A stretch of 64,000 bases of DNA, from positions 671,617 through 735,616 of the forward strand of contig CAWHAL010000001.1 of assembly GCA_963827315.1 (NCBI GenBank). The letters are read 5' to 3'. The stretch comes from CAVXEF01 sp963827315 (GTDB lineage Bacteria > Planctomycetota > Phycisphaerae > Sedimentisphaerales > Anaerobacaceae). Within the stretch, counting starts at the first letter, position 1. Each line of letters starts with the position of its first letter. The notes under the pieces were generated by a model. The model made no database searches. It saw only the letters and a list, made by a program, of their open reading frames with translations, and was not told where the DNA came from. The position numbers and the translations under genes were made by a program. This document shows positions 51,518-62,900 of the stretch, in pieces.

Positions 51518-52879
51518 TCAGAATTTCTCCCGAACGCCTGAGGTACCATTTTCCTTTGGGATACTTTTGCGTCTTTGATAACGCTTGATGTTTTCCGGAA
51601 CAATTGCTGACGCCCTTCCGCTGGCCAGTTCCCAAACGCATTTTGAAGAATTCTCAGATACTTGCGGCTTTGCTGCGTTACTAACTGACGGCTCAGGATA
51701 ATTTACCAGCATACCCTCGGAGTTGCGAAGTACCGTGTGCGTTGGACTGACAGAAACGATATAGTTTGGCAAAATAGGGATTTTCCCACCCCCGTGCGGA
51801 GCATCCACAACAAAATTTGGAATCGCCAGGCCGCTCAACCGGCCTCGCAGATACTCCATAATTTCTATGCCCCGGCTCAAAGGAGTCCTAAAGTGCTCCA
51901 CCCCTTTTACCAGGTCGCACTGGAAAAGATAATATGGTCTTACACGCATTTGCACCAGCCTGCGACACAACTGCTCGAATATCTGAGGTGTATCATTGAC
52001 ACCCCGAAGCAATACCGACTGGTTGCCAAGCGGAATACCCGCATCAGCCAGTTTGGCACACGCCTGAGCAGCCTGTTGGGTAAGTTCACTTGGGTGGTTG
52101 AAATGCGTGTTTATCCAAAGAGGATGATATTTGCGCAGCATCTTGACCAGCCCATCAGTAATTCGCTGCGGCAAAACAGCGGGTGTCCGGGTGCCGATTC
52201 GAATAATCTGGATACTCTGGATACCCCTCAAAGTTCTTAAAACCCGCTCTAAAATTTCTGTGTCCATCGTCAAAGGGTCGCCGCCGGAAACAATGACATC
52301 GTGAATTTCCGGATGCGCTGTGAGATAATCAGTTACTTGTCTTAATCTGCCCTGAGAAATTGAGGTTTCTCTTGTGCCGGCAACCCTTTTGCGCGTGCAG
52401 TGCCGACAATAGGTCGCACACGTAGTCGTCGCAATCAATAGGACCCGGTCAGGATATCGATGAACAAGACCGGGCACCGGCATGTCTTCATTTTCCTCCA
52501 AAGGGTCTTCACTCAGACAGCCGGGGTCATCCAGCTCTTTGAGCTGAGGAACACACATTGCGAAAATCGGGTCTGAATTATCAAGACGGCGGATTAAAGA
52601 AGCATAATACGGCGTAATAGCCAAGGGGTATTTTTTAATTACGGGTGAAAGAACAACAGATGTTTTTTTGAATTCGGGAAAAAAGGTAAGCAGTTGAGAT
52701 ATGTCCCGAATACGATTGCCCATCTGCCACTTCCAGTTGTTCCAGCAATTACTTTCTCTAATGCCACCCCTTTTGTAACTAGTGGGACATTTTTCAGAAC
52801 TTGGTCGAGCTTGAAGTAAAAGGAGAGGAGGTTCATCAGATTGCTCCTTGACTTCAGAAGTATTACATATTCCATCCAT
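51518..52879 (-). CDS. KamA-family lysine 2,3-aminomutase-like radical SAM enzyme
   Basis: The 453-residue protein has the SAM-cluster motif CATYCRHCTRKR, SGGDPLTMDT, and the PLP-binding lysine in APHGGGKIP, all as in lysine 2,3-aminomutase, which moves the alpha-amino group of lysine to C3. EpmB-type enzymes lack the C-terminal region seen here. ATG at 52879 is preceded by AAGGA. It is the first gene of the KamA/ATP-grasp/ATP-grasp/GNAT run. Whether lysine or another amino acid is the substrate is not visible. Confidence 0.87.
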   Translation of the reverse strand: MDGICNTSEVKEQSDEPPLLLLQARPSSEKCPTSYKRGGIRESNCWNNWKWQMGNRIRDISQLLTFFPEFKKTSVVLSPVIKKYPLAITPYYASLIRRLDNSDPIFAMCVPQLKELDDPGCLSEDPLEENEDMPVPGLVHRYPDRVLLIATTTCATYCRHCTRKRVAGTRETSISQGRLRQVTDYLTAHPEIHDVIVSGGDPLTMDTEILERVLRTLRGIQSIQIIRIGTRTPAVLPQRITDGLVKMLRKYHPLWINTHFNHPSELTQQAAQACAKLADAGIPLGNQSVLLRGVNDTPQIFEQLCRRLVQMRVRPYYLFQCDLVKGVEHFRTPLSRGIEIMEYLRGRLSGLAIPNFVVDAPHGGGKIPILPNYIVSVSPTHTVLRNSEGMLVNYPEPSVSNAAKPQVSENSSKCVWELASGRASAIVPENIKRYQRRKSIPKENGTSGVREKF

Positions 52880-53397
52880 GACTCATGTTCCTTAAAAAAG
52901 TGAAAAATTATCACAGTGCAAGAGTATCACTCTCGCCCCGGGAAAACACATAAACTCCTCACAAAGGCTTTTCTTAAGGGCGGCCATCGCCGAGCAATCC
53001 TTGCTCTTTTCTGCGACCGCGTCTTGCACTCTTTGACAGACTCACCCATCTTAAATGCGACCATATAGTCGTATGTAGTCACATGTGACCGGATGTTCAA
53101 CAAAAATCTTTGATTTTTTAAAAGATTTTCAGTTTTTTTCGGTAAGATGGCAAGGTAACTACAAAAGTTTAAGGTTGGGACGTTCCTAATACGCTGGCTG
53201 AAAACGCAACAATCATCGACTTACTTAGCTAAGAGCACAAACACCACGCGTACAATATTGGATTGACAACCCGACGCTCGATGAAATCGTAACACAAGCG
53301 GTGTTAATTCCATGAAATGATACGTAACCTTACCTGCGAAAAGCGAAAAGTCTGCAGGCCGATTATCTTTTAATCCTTTTCCCGCCGTTCACCTGGT
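52880..53397. other. 518-bp gene-free spacer with palindromes
   Basis: No gene is seen. The perfect 12-bp palindrome GTCACATGTGAC lies at 53078-53089 next to ATATAGTCGTATG, about 200 bp upstream of the aminomutase start, so it could be a regulator site for the cassette. AAAATCTTT and AAAGATTTT flank an AT-rich loop at about 53103-53130 followed by a run of T. The remainder is unremarkable. Confidence 0.5.
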
Positions 53398-55410
53398 CTA
53401 CCAAACGAGGGCAAAGTCGGCAAAATCCAGAAAGTTCACAATCTCATCATGGTGCACATCACCCGGAACATTCGGACCGCTAAAAAGCCAGTTCTCATGT
53501 ATTATCCTAACATCACCCCAGCCGATAAACCCATCACCATCAAGATCATAAAGACCGACATCTTTATAGTCCTGACCCAACAAACCGGCAATTACCTGGC
53601 TATACGTCCGTTCAGAAGGTTCGAACAAACGTCCATCCTTTCTTGGCGTGACCGTCCCCGACCAGCCGGGGGGCACCAACACCCCATAGTAGCCGTTAGC
53701 ATCGGTTATGCTGGAGCCTCCGTTGGCATCCGCTGAAACCAATACACCTTCAACCGGTGTGCCATTAGGCTCGCTAATGCAGCCGGCGATGATACGCGAT
53801 GAAGGTGCAAATGCCGCCACTGAGTGTGCCAATTGATTGGCACCGGAATGGGTCCAGCTCATCGTAACCTCTTGTGCCAACTCCACTGGCTTGGTACTGC
53901 CGGCTGCGCTACTACTGTCGCTGTTGACATCAAACCGCTCCGTCATACCACCGGTGTTGGTAAGGAAAGAACCGCTGTTGCCACAACCCACCACATCAAC
54001 CACCCACGCGTTATTGGTCTGGGTAGTGATATTGGTGGAGATGGTGTTCTGACCAACACTTGAATTAGTAGCGACGGCCTCTCGAACCTCTTGCTCCACG
54101 TTAGCCAGCGAAATGGCACCGCCACATCTTTTCCCAACATTACCATCGTAGGTTACCGTAACGTTGTAATCCCCGGGCGGGGACGGCAAATTGGCGTCCA
54201 GCAGGCAGTATAACTCCGTCTTCATATAATAGCCATCGGAACTTACAGTTTCACTGGAGCCTTCTACCAGAGCCATATTAACATCATTATACACGACACT
54301 GTTTACCACCAGGTCATTCTCATTATCGTCTTCTCCTGCGATGCCTACCACGAGAATGCGCTTGTCGCCGCCGCCGATTGTATGTCGCCAGCTTAGTACA
54401 TTGCCGTCGGAACTGCTGGAATTAGAACTGGCGGCGTCAAAGCTGATGATGGAGGACACTGTGATGACGAAACTTTGATTCGTATCCGGAGGCTGGCCAT
54501 TGCTGGCCTCAACAGTAACGTTAAAATCACCGGCAACTACAGGGAGCCATTCAATCAGTCCTGTATTGTGGTCAATCGTCATGCCGTTAGGACAGGTGGT
54601 TAGTGCATAAGTCGGCTCCGGATAACCGCTGGCATTAACATCATAGCTGTACAATTGGGAAACAGTAACACTCGTTATCGGCTCAGAAGTAATCAAAGGA
54701 CTTAAAAGGCTTTTCAGAGCACCAAACCAGACGTCAGCCATTTTATCATAGCCGAAGTTGTTGGGATGCAGTTCATCAGCCATATCGTTCGTATCATTGT
54801 AGTCTAACGCATGTTCCATATCCACGATAATGATGTCATCACCAGCGGCGATACGATTCTGGGCCATATTGTTAACATCGGTGTTAAACTGTGTCGTCGC
54901 CGGGCTGTGGGTTCGCCGATCTATTATAAGAGCAAGAATAACCTTGATATCGGTGCTGAATCTGTCAACTTCATTAAGGATGTCACTTACTTCATTAGCA
55001 TCCTGTCCACCGTAAGTGATATCATTTGTTCCGATGTGCAGCAGGACGATATCGGCGGGATTGGCTGTAAGCCAGTCATAGACATAATCTAACACGTCTC
55101 CAGGAGGATATGGTAGTGGACAGCCATCGGCATGCCAGCCGCTGTGTCCCTCGTGATTGGGGTCCGGAAAATCACCATTAATCTGAGTTACACTGCCTAC
55201 GAAATCGAAGTTGTAACCTGCGGCTGTCAGGTCCAGATATAAAGGCTTGCGGTAGCCATTATTGTTTGTCGAGCCCACACCGTAGGTTATAGAATCGCCC
55301 AGAGGCATTATCTTAACGGGCCCATCAGCCGCCGCTCGAACTGACAAACAACCCCATAACGCCACACTTATCGCAATCAACCTCAATGTCGATTTTTGCG
55401 CCAAACCCAT
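53398..55410 (-). CDS. Secreted SGNH hydrolase with Ig-like and dockerin-like modules
   Basis: From the likely start ATG 55410 the protein has a signal peptide (LRLIAISVALWGCLSVRAAA), then a SGNH/GDSL domain: GDSITYG, GHSGWH, LLHIGTNDITYG and the catalytic DELHPNNFGYD. Next come a cadherin/Ig-like segment (YALTTCPNGMTIDHNTGLIE), a long beta-rich region of unknown type, a carboxypeptidase-regulatory-like module and the dockerin-like tail DLDGDGFIGWGDVRIIHENW. It may deacylate extracellular polysaccharides. The tail is shared with the giant repeat protein at 56943, so both may be held by the same surface scaffold. Confidence 0.85.
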   Translation of the reverse strand: MGLAQKSTLRLIAISVALWGCLSVRAAADGPVKIMPLGDSITYGVGSTNNNGYRKPLYLDLTAAGYNFDFVGSVTQINGDFPDPNHEGHSGWHADGCPLPYPPGDVLDYVYDWLTANPADIVLLHIGTNDITYGGQDANEVSDILNEVDRFSTDIKVILALIIDRRTHSPATTQFNTDVNNMAQNRIAAGDDIIIVDMEHALDYNDTNDMADELHPNNFGYDKMADVWFGALKSLLSPLITSEPITSVTVSQLYSYDVNASGYPEPTYALTTCPNGMTIDHNTGLIEWLPVVAGDFNVTVEASNGQPPDTNQSFVITVSSIISFDAASSNSSSSDGNVLSWRHTIGGGDKRILVVGIAGEDDNENDLVVNSVVYNDVNMALVEGSSETVSSDGYYMKTELYCLLDANLPSPPGDYNVTVTYDGNVGKRCGGAISLANVEQEVREAVATNSSVGQNTISTNITTQTNNAWVVDVVGCGNSGSFLTNTGGMTERFDVNSDSSSAAGSTKPVELAQEVTMSWTHSGANQLAHSVAAFAPSSRIIAGCISEPNGTPVEGVLVSADANGGSSITDANGYYGVLVPPGWSGTVTPRKDGRLFEPSERTYSQVIAGLLGQDYKDVGLYDLDGDGFIGWGDVRIIHENWLFSGPNVPGDVHHDEIVNFLDFADFALVW

Positions 55411-55455
55411 TATAATACAATAGTTTCTTCGAAAGTATTCTTCTGCCCGTTGCAC

Positions 55456-55770
55456 TTATAGCATCACGCGCAGACTCCTTACGCCCGATAATACATAGCT
55501 TTTGAGCTTCCCTTCTCCTGGCTGGGGGTAATTATAACACCTTATGTACCCTGATGCAAGCGTAAAATGGCCAAAGTTTTACGTCGGGATTTCACAATAA
55601 TTTCCTCCTGCCAAGCCATTATTAAACCAAAAAACAGGCGTTTATTGCTTCCCCAGACCATTTAGTTAAAAAACCCCGGCTTGGCTGCCAACGGCCGACT
55701 CGGCTAACTTTTTCGGAAAAAACTTGAAATTTTTGACAAATACCCCCTAATCATTGAAAAAGGTACCTAT
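55456..55770. other. 315-bp divergent spacer
   Basis: The stretch between the divergent SGNH hydrolase and acyltransferase genes contains TTGACA at 55733-55738 without a clear -10 at normal spacing. A GGCTTGGCTGCCAACGGCC segment can fold on itself. I see no gene. Confidence 0.4.
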
Positions 55771-56829
55771 ATGCAACAAAACCGTGACGTGTCATTTGAT
55801 GCATTCCGAGGGCTTGCAATAGCCGCTGTCGTCGCAGCCCACACAACCGGCACCGTCTTTTCGGAGGGATATTCATCGGTTGGCAGCAAGTGGAATTTCT
55901 TTCTTCTTTTGGCCTATGTGCAAATACTGCTTTTTACCGTCCCCGCACTCATCTTTATGACCGGATACTGGTCAGCCAAAAGGCCTATTAATTCGCTGCA
56001 GGACTACAGGATTTTTCTGACAAAGAAACTGTCACGGGTTCTCATTCCATACTTATTCTGGTCGCTTGTTATACTCGGCTATAGTGCCATCAAAACCCAG
56101 CAAATTAATCCGGACAAAATAATACTCAAACTTTTAACAGGAGGGGCATGCTATCCTTATTACTTTGTAATAGCAATCACCCAGCTTTACATAATAACTC
56201 CACTTCTACAGTATATCAATCGTAAGCAATATGGGCTAATATTGGTCCTTATCTTCAGTATAGTGAGCTATTTAGCTCTGTATCTTTCGAGAGTATTTAA
56301 CATCATTATTTGGCCTCTACCAATTTACCTGCCGTTCTATTCATGGGTTATTTACTATGAGATTGGCTTATTGATGGGAACTCGTCGCAATAAAATAATC
56401 GATGCTAAAAATATACATATTTTTATTTTGCCCGCTGCATTGGTTTCCTTGCTGCTCTCAGAGATTGAAGCAATGGTACTACTGTCCAAATACAACAATC
56501 TGTACCTTGCAATCTCTCCGGTGAAATACTCCACATTTTTGTATTCTGTATGTATAATAATTGTTTTTCTTCATGTAAGAAGGCGTCTCAAATATCAACC
56601 AAAACTCTTGGCTACCATCGGCAATTACTCCTTTGGCTTATACCTCATACACGTACCCGTTCTTAATCAGGTCGTCAACCTCGTCCAAAAAAGCAGCACA
56701 ATCTATTCTTTCCAGCCGTTATATCAATTTGTTGTCGTTACACTTACAATACTAATCTGCCTTGTCATTATCAATATTACGCGAAGGCTGCTTCCCACAT
56801 CTTTCTGTGTAAAGGTCTTGGGCTTCTGA
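55771..56829 (+). CDS. Acyltransferase-3 family membrane protein
   Basis: The 352-residue protein has about ten membrane helices and the family start RDVSFDAFRGLAIAAVVAAH with the catalytic-type His in helix 1, and SFGLYLIHVPV near the end. These enzymes transfer acyl groups to extracytoplasmic carbohydrates. The substrate is unknown. It is convergent with the giant repeat gene and shares a terminator with it. Confidence 0.88.
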   Translation: MQQNRDVSFDAFRGLAIAAVVAAHTTGTVFSEGYSSVGSKWNFFLLLAYVQILLFTVPALIFMTGYWSAKRPINSLQDYRIFLTKKLSRVLIPYLFWSLVILGYSAIKTQQINPDKIILKLLTGGACYPYYFVIAITQLYIITPLLQYINRKQYGLILVLIFSIVSYLALYLSRVFNIIIWPLPIYLPFYSWVIYYEIGLLMGTRRNKIIDAKNIHIFILPAALVSLLLSEIEAMVLLSKYNNLYLAISPVKYSTFLYSVCIIIVFLHVRRRLKYQPKLLATIGNYSFGLYLIHVPVLNQVVNLVQKSSTIYSFQPLYQFVVVTLTILICLVIINITRRLLPTSFCVKVLGF

Positions 56830-56882
56830 AGTCCACACGCCCCCTCCGGTAACTGGGACAAAACAGCCAGCGCAGCAAACAA

Positions 56883-56912
56883 AACGGCCTGCAGGATTTC
56901 CTGCAGGCCGTT
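56883..56912. terminator. Bidirectional terminator hairpin
   Basis: AACGGCCTGCAGGA (56883-56896) and TCCTGCAGGCCGTT (56899-56912) are perfect complements, 14 bp, separated by 2 bases. It lies between the convergent acyltransferase gene and the giant repeat gene. T-rich tracts on either side are short. Confidence 0.75.
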
Positions 56913-56942
56913 CGCTTTCTACTGCTTTAAACTTTTATTGGC

Positions 56943-59900
56943 CTACCAGGCCAAACCAAGTTCAGCAAAGTCCCGGAAGTTCACAATGTCATCATCGCCA
57001 ACAATGTCACCCGGAACGTCCGAACCTGTGGTCAGCCAGTTCCCACTGATTATCAAAACATCACTCCAGTCAATAAATCCACTGCTGTCAAGGTCGGTCG
57101 CCGGCGGCCAGCCAAGAAGCAGCCCGGAATTAACCTCAAAGTTATCGAGATAAGCCTCACCATCCTTGAGCTCCACAAGTTCTGAACCGCCGCCAACTGC
57201 TATCTTGACCGCCTCAGAAGACCACTGACCAGCCAACAAACCTGGTATAGTCCGCCAGGCACTGCCGGAGCCATAGCCGGTAAAGCTCAGATACAACTCA
57301 TCCACGCTGGCGTTATACGATATGTACAGCGTGCCGTCATTCGAGGCTCGCGAGGCCTGCTCATACACCACATTGCCGTCAACGGCCTTCTCATAGTAGT
57401 AGTACGCCTGGCTGCCATCAAAGCCGGCTGAGAGCGAAACATAATTATCCTCGGCACCTTCGAGAGCCATCTCGACCCAGCCGTCGCCGCCGCTGGTATC
57501 ACTGTAGTGGAAGTCAACCTTCGCCCCGAAATCCCCTGCAACATCAAACTTCCACCCATTGGCTGCATAGAAGGCAGAACCATAACCACCACCGGTAGGA
57601 ATAATCTCCATCCCAGACCCATTGTTGTATAAATAACTTATCTCGTCCTGGGACAATACTTTGTTGAATATCATCACATTGTCGATGGAGCCGCTGAAGT
57701 TATAACCTGTTAAAAACCGTCCAATGTAAGTCGTGCCGGGCAACTGCGTTGGAACATTATTCGCGTCGTCTACCTTAACGCCGTTCTTATACAGAACCAT
57801 CTTCCCGGATTCCACATTGGGGTCAAAAGTAACTGCAACTAAGTACCAAACACCGGTCTGCAACGGCTCGCTATCCTGTACCAGGAAAAGACCGCCGCCA
57901 GGCTGGCCGTAATTATGTCCCGCCGAAAGCTTAAATGAAGCTTCCTGTGGTGCCCAGAGAGCGTGGGACCAGGTGCTCGCAGAAATTATATTGTTCTGAA
58001 CACCGCCAGTTCTCTTAACCCAGGCAACCTTTGTATACGCCCCGGTACCTATAACATTTCCAACATTTACAAAATCATCATTTCCATCAAACGTTAACGC
58101 ACCGTTCAAATTCGGCGGATTGCCGCTGCCGACATGATGTGCCTGTGTGTTGGGGTCTCCGCTGGCATCATTAAAGGTTCCATGATTTCCATTACCGGAA
58201 CTGTCTGCCACAATCTTGTTGGCGGCATTATCGTTCATCTTCCAATGGCCGACACAGGAAGATGCCATATTGAAACCGCCGGTAGATATGACGTTCAACC
58301 GATTAACATCTTCAATCACTGTGGTACTCTCAGGATCATCTGTGGATGTCCGCCACATCGCACCTCGCCTATTATCATTGAAATTGTCCGAGGGCAATTG
58401 TTTGAATGTAACCAAAACTGTATGATCAGCTGTTATGTCGGTCAGCGTGTAGCTGCTGCCGCCGGTCTGAACATCATTGCCATCCACAGACCACTTGTCC
58501 ACCGTGTAGCCGATATTGGGGTGTGCTGTAAACTGCTGGTCCTGGCCGTAAGTCTTAACAATGCTGCCGTTCGGATCAATTGAGCCATTCGGGTCTGCCG
58601 ACGCCACAATGGTGTACACATTCTGCGTGAAGGTGGCGGTGACCGTCTTATTATCGTCCATCGTGACAACCGCGCCGGGATCAAAGCCGGCGAATGTCCA
58701 GCCGACATCTGCCACAGCGCTGAGAGTTACCACATCTCCGTAATGATATGGGGCCGCTTTATCCGCAGTCACCGTGCCGTTGCCGACCTTCGTGATGGTC
58801 AGCGTGTACACATTCTGCGTGAAGGTGGCGGTGACCGTCTTATTATCGTCCATCGTGACAACCGCGCCGGGATCAAAGCCGGCGAATGTCCAGCCGACAT
58901 CTGCCACAGCGCTGAGAGTTACCACATCTCCGTAATGATATGGGGCCTCCTTATCCGCAGTCACCGTGCCGTTGCCGACCTTCGTGATGGTCAGCGTGTA
59001 CACATTCTGCGTGAACGTGGCGGTGACCGTCTTATTATCGTCCATCGTGACAACCGCGCCGGGATCAAAGCCGGCGAATGTCCAGCCGACATCTGCCACA
59101 GCGCTGAGAGTTACCACATCTCCGTAATGATATGGGGCCGCTTTATCCGCAGTCACCGTGCCGTTGCCGACCTTCGTGATGGTCAGCGTGTACACATTCT
59201 GCGTGAAGGTGGCGGTGACCGTCTTATTATCGTCCATCGTGACAACCGCGCCAGGATCAAAGCCGGCGAATGTCCAGCCGACGTCTGCCACAGCGCTGAG
59301 AGTTACCACATCTCCGTAATGATATGGGGCCGCTATATCCGCAGTCACCGTGCCGTTGCCGACCTTCGTGATGGTCAGCGTGTACACATTCTGCGTGAAG
59401 GTGGCGGTGACCGTCTTATTATCGTCCATCGTGACAACCGCGCCGGGATCAAAGCCGGCGAATGTCCAGCCGACATCTGCCACAGCGCTGAGAGTTACCA
59501 CATCTCCGTAATGATATGGGGCCGCTATATCCGCAGTCACCGTGCCGTTGCCGACCTTCGTGATGGTCAGCGTGTACACATTCTGCGTGAACGTGGCGGT
59601 GACCGTCTTATTATCGTCCATCGTGACAACCGCGCCGGGATCAAAGCCGGCGAATGTCCAGCCGACATCTGCCACAGCGCTGAGAGTTACCACATCTCCG
59701 TAATGATATGGGGCCTCCTTATCCGCAGTCACCGTGCCGTTGCCGACCTTGTTAATGGTCAGCGTGTACACATTCTGCGTGAACGTGGCGGTGACCGTCT
59801 TATTATCGTCCATCGTGACAACCGCGCCGGGATCAAAGCCGGCGAATGTCCAGCCGACATCTGCCACAGCGCTGAGAGTTACCACATCTCCGTAATGATA

Positions 59901-62900
59901 TGGGGCCGCTATATCCGCAGTCACCGTGCCGTTGCCGACCTTCGTGATGGTCAGCGTGTACACATTCTGCGTGAAGGTGGCGGTGACCGTCTTATTATCG
60001 TCCATCGTGACAACCGCGCCGGGATCAAAGCCGGCGAATGTCCAGCCGACGTCTGCCACAGCGCTGAGAGTTACCACATCTCCGTAATGATATGGGGCCG
60101 CTATATCCGCAGTCACCGTGCCGTTGCCGACCTTGTTAATGGTCAGCGTGTACACATTCTGCGTGAAGGTGGCGGTGACCGTCTTATTATCGTCCATCGT
60201 GACAACCGCGCCGGGATCAAAGCCGGCGAATGTCCAGCCGACGTCTGCCACAGCGCTGAGAGTTACCACATCTCCGTAATGATATGGGGCCGCTATATCC
60301 GCAGTCACCGTGCCGTTGCCGACCTTCGTGATGGTCAGCGTGTACACATTCTGTGTGAACGTGGCGGTGACCGTCTTATTATCGTCCATCGTGACAACTG
60401 CGCCGGGATCAAAGCCGGCGAATGTCCAGCCGACATCTGCCACAGCGCTGAGAGTTACCACATCTCCGTAATGATATGGGGCCGCTATATCCGCAGTCAC
60501 CGTGCCGTTGCCGACCTTCGTGATGGTCAGCGTGTACACATTCTGCGTGAAGGTGGCGGTGACCGTCTTATTATCGTCCATCGTGACAACCGCGCCGGGA
60601 TCAAAGCCGGCGAATGTCCAGCCGACATCTGCCACAGCGCTGAGAGTTACCACATCTCCGTAATGATATGGGGCCGCTATATCCGCAGTCACCGTGCCGT
60701 TGCCGACCTTCGTGATGGTCAGCGTGTACACATTCTGCGTGAATGTGGCGGTGACCGTCTTATTATCGTCCATCGTGACAACCGCGCCGGGATCAAAGCC
60801 GGCGAATGTCCAGCCGACATCTGCCACAGCGCTGAGAGTTACCACATCTCCGTAATGATATGGGGCCGCTTTATCCGCAGTCACCGTGCCGTTGCCGACC
60901 TTCGTGATGGTCAGCGTGTACACATTCTGCGTGAATGTGGCGGTGACCGTCTTATTATCGTCCATCGTGACAACTGCGCCGGGATCAAAGCCGGCGAATG
61001 TCCAGCCGACATCTGCCACAGCGCTGAGAGTTACCACATCTCCGTAATGATATGGGGCCGCTTTATCCGCAGTCACCGTGCCGTTGCCGACCTTCGTGAT
61101 GGTCAGCGTGTACACATTCTGCGTGAACGTGGCGGTGACCGTCTTATTATCGTCCATCGTGACAACCGCGCCGGGATCAAAGCCGGCGAATGTCCAGCCG
61201 ACATCTGCCACAGCGCTGAGAGTTACCACATCTCCGTAATGATATGGGGCCGCTATATCCGCAGTCACCGTGCCGTTGCCGACCTTCGTGATGGTCAGCG
61301 TGTACACATTCTGCGTGAACGTGGCGGTGACCGTCTTATTATCGTCCATCGTGACAACCGCGCCGGGATCAAAGCCGGCGAATGTCCAGCCGACGTCTGC
61401 CACAGCGCTGAGAGTTACCACATCTCCGTAATGATATGGGGCCGCTATATCCGCAGTCACCGTGCCGTTGCCGACCTTCGTGATGGTCAGCGTGTACACA
61501 TTCTGCGTGAAGGTGGCGGTGACCGTCTTATTATCGTCCATCGTGACAACCGCGCCGGGATCAAAGCCGGCGAATGTCCAGCCGACATCTGCCACAGCGC
61601 TGAGAGTTACCACATCTCCGTAATGATATGGGGCCGCTATATCCGCAGTCACCGTGCCGTTGCCGACCTTCGTGATGGTCAGCGTGTACACATTCTGCGT
61701 GAACGTGGCGGTGACCGTCTTATTATCGTCCATCGTGACAACCGCGCCGGGATCAAAGCCGGCGAATGTCCAGCCGACATCTGCCACAGCGCTGAGAGTT
61801 ACCACATCTCCGTAATGATATGGGGCCTCCTTATCCGCAGTCACCGTGCCGTTGCCGACCTTGTTAATGGTCAGCGTGTACACATTCTGCGTGAACGTGG
61901 CGGTGACCGTCTTATTATCGTCCATCGTGACAACCGCGCCGGGATCAAAGCCGGCGAATGTCCAGCCGACATCTGCCACAGCGCTGAGAGTTACCACATC
62001 TCCGTAATGATATGGGGCCGCTTTATCCGCAGTCACCGTGCCGTTGCCGACCTTCGTGATGGTCAGCGTGTACACATTCTGCGTGAAGGTGGCGGTGACC
62101 GTCTTATTATCGTCCATCGTGACAACTGCGCCGGGATCAAAGCCGGCGAATGTCCAGCCGGTATCCGCCACAGCGCTGAGAGTTACCACATCTCCGTAAT
62201 GATATGGGGCCGCTATATCCGCAGTCACCGTGCCGTTGCCGACCTTCGTGATGGTCAGCGTGTACACATTCTGTGTGAACGTGGCGGTGACCGTCTTATT
62301 ATCGTCCATCGTGACAACTGCGCCGGGATCAAAGCCGGCGAATGTCCAGCCGACATCTGCCACAGCGCTGAGAGTTACCACATCTCCGTAATGATATGGG
62401 GCCGCTATATCCGCAGTCACCGTGCCGTTGCCGACCTTCGTGATGGTCAGCGTGTACACATTCTGCGTGAACGTGGCGGTGACCGTCTTATTATCGTCCA
62501 TCGTGACAACCGCGCCGGGATCAAAGCCGGCGAATGTCCAGCCGACATCTGCCACAGCGCTGAGAGTTACCACATCTCCGTAATGATATGGGGCCTCCTT
62601 ATCCGCAGTCACCGTGCCGTTGCCGACCTTGTTAATGGTCAGCGTGTACACATTCTGCGTGAACGTGGCGGTGACCGTCTTATTATCGTCCATCGTGACA
62701 ACCGCGCCGGGATCAAAGCCGGCGAATGTCCAGCCGACATCTGCCACAGCGCTGAGAGTTACCACATCTCCGTAATGATATGGGGCCGCTATATCCGCAG
62801 TCACCGTGCCGTTGCCGACCTTCGTGATGGTCAGCGTGTACACATTCTGCGTGAAGGTGGCGGTGACCGTCTTATTATCGTCCATCGTGACAACCGCGCC

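Noticed and set aside
53140..53230. c-di-GMP riboswitch-like segment (GGCAAGGTAAC ... GGGACG)
   Set aside because: Only short words agree with the GEMM consensus; the stems do not form and the position relative to genes does not fit.
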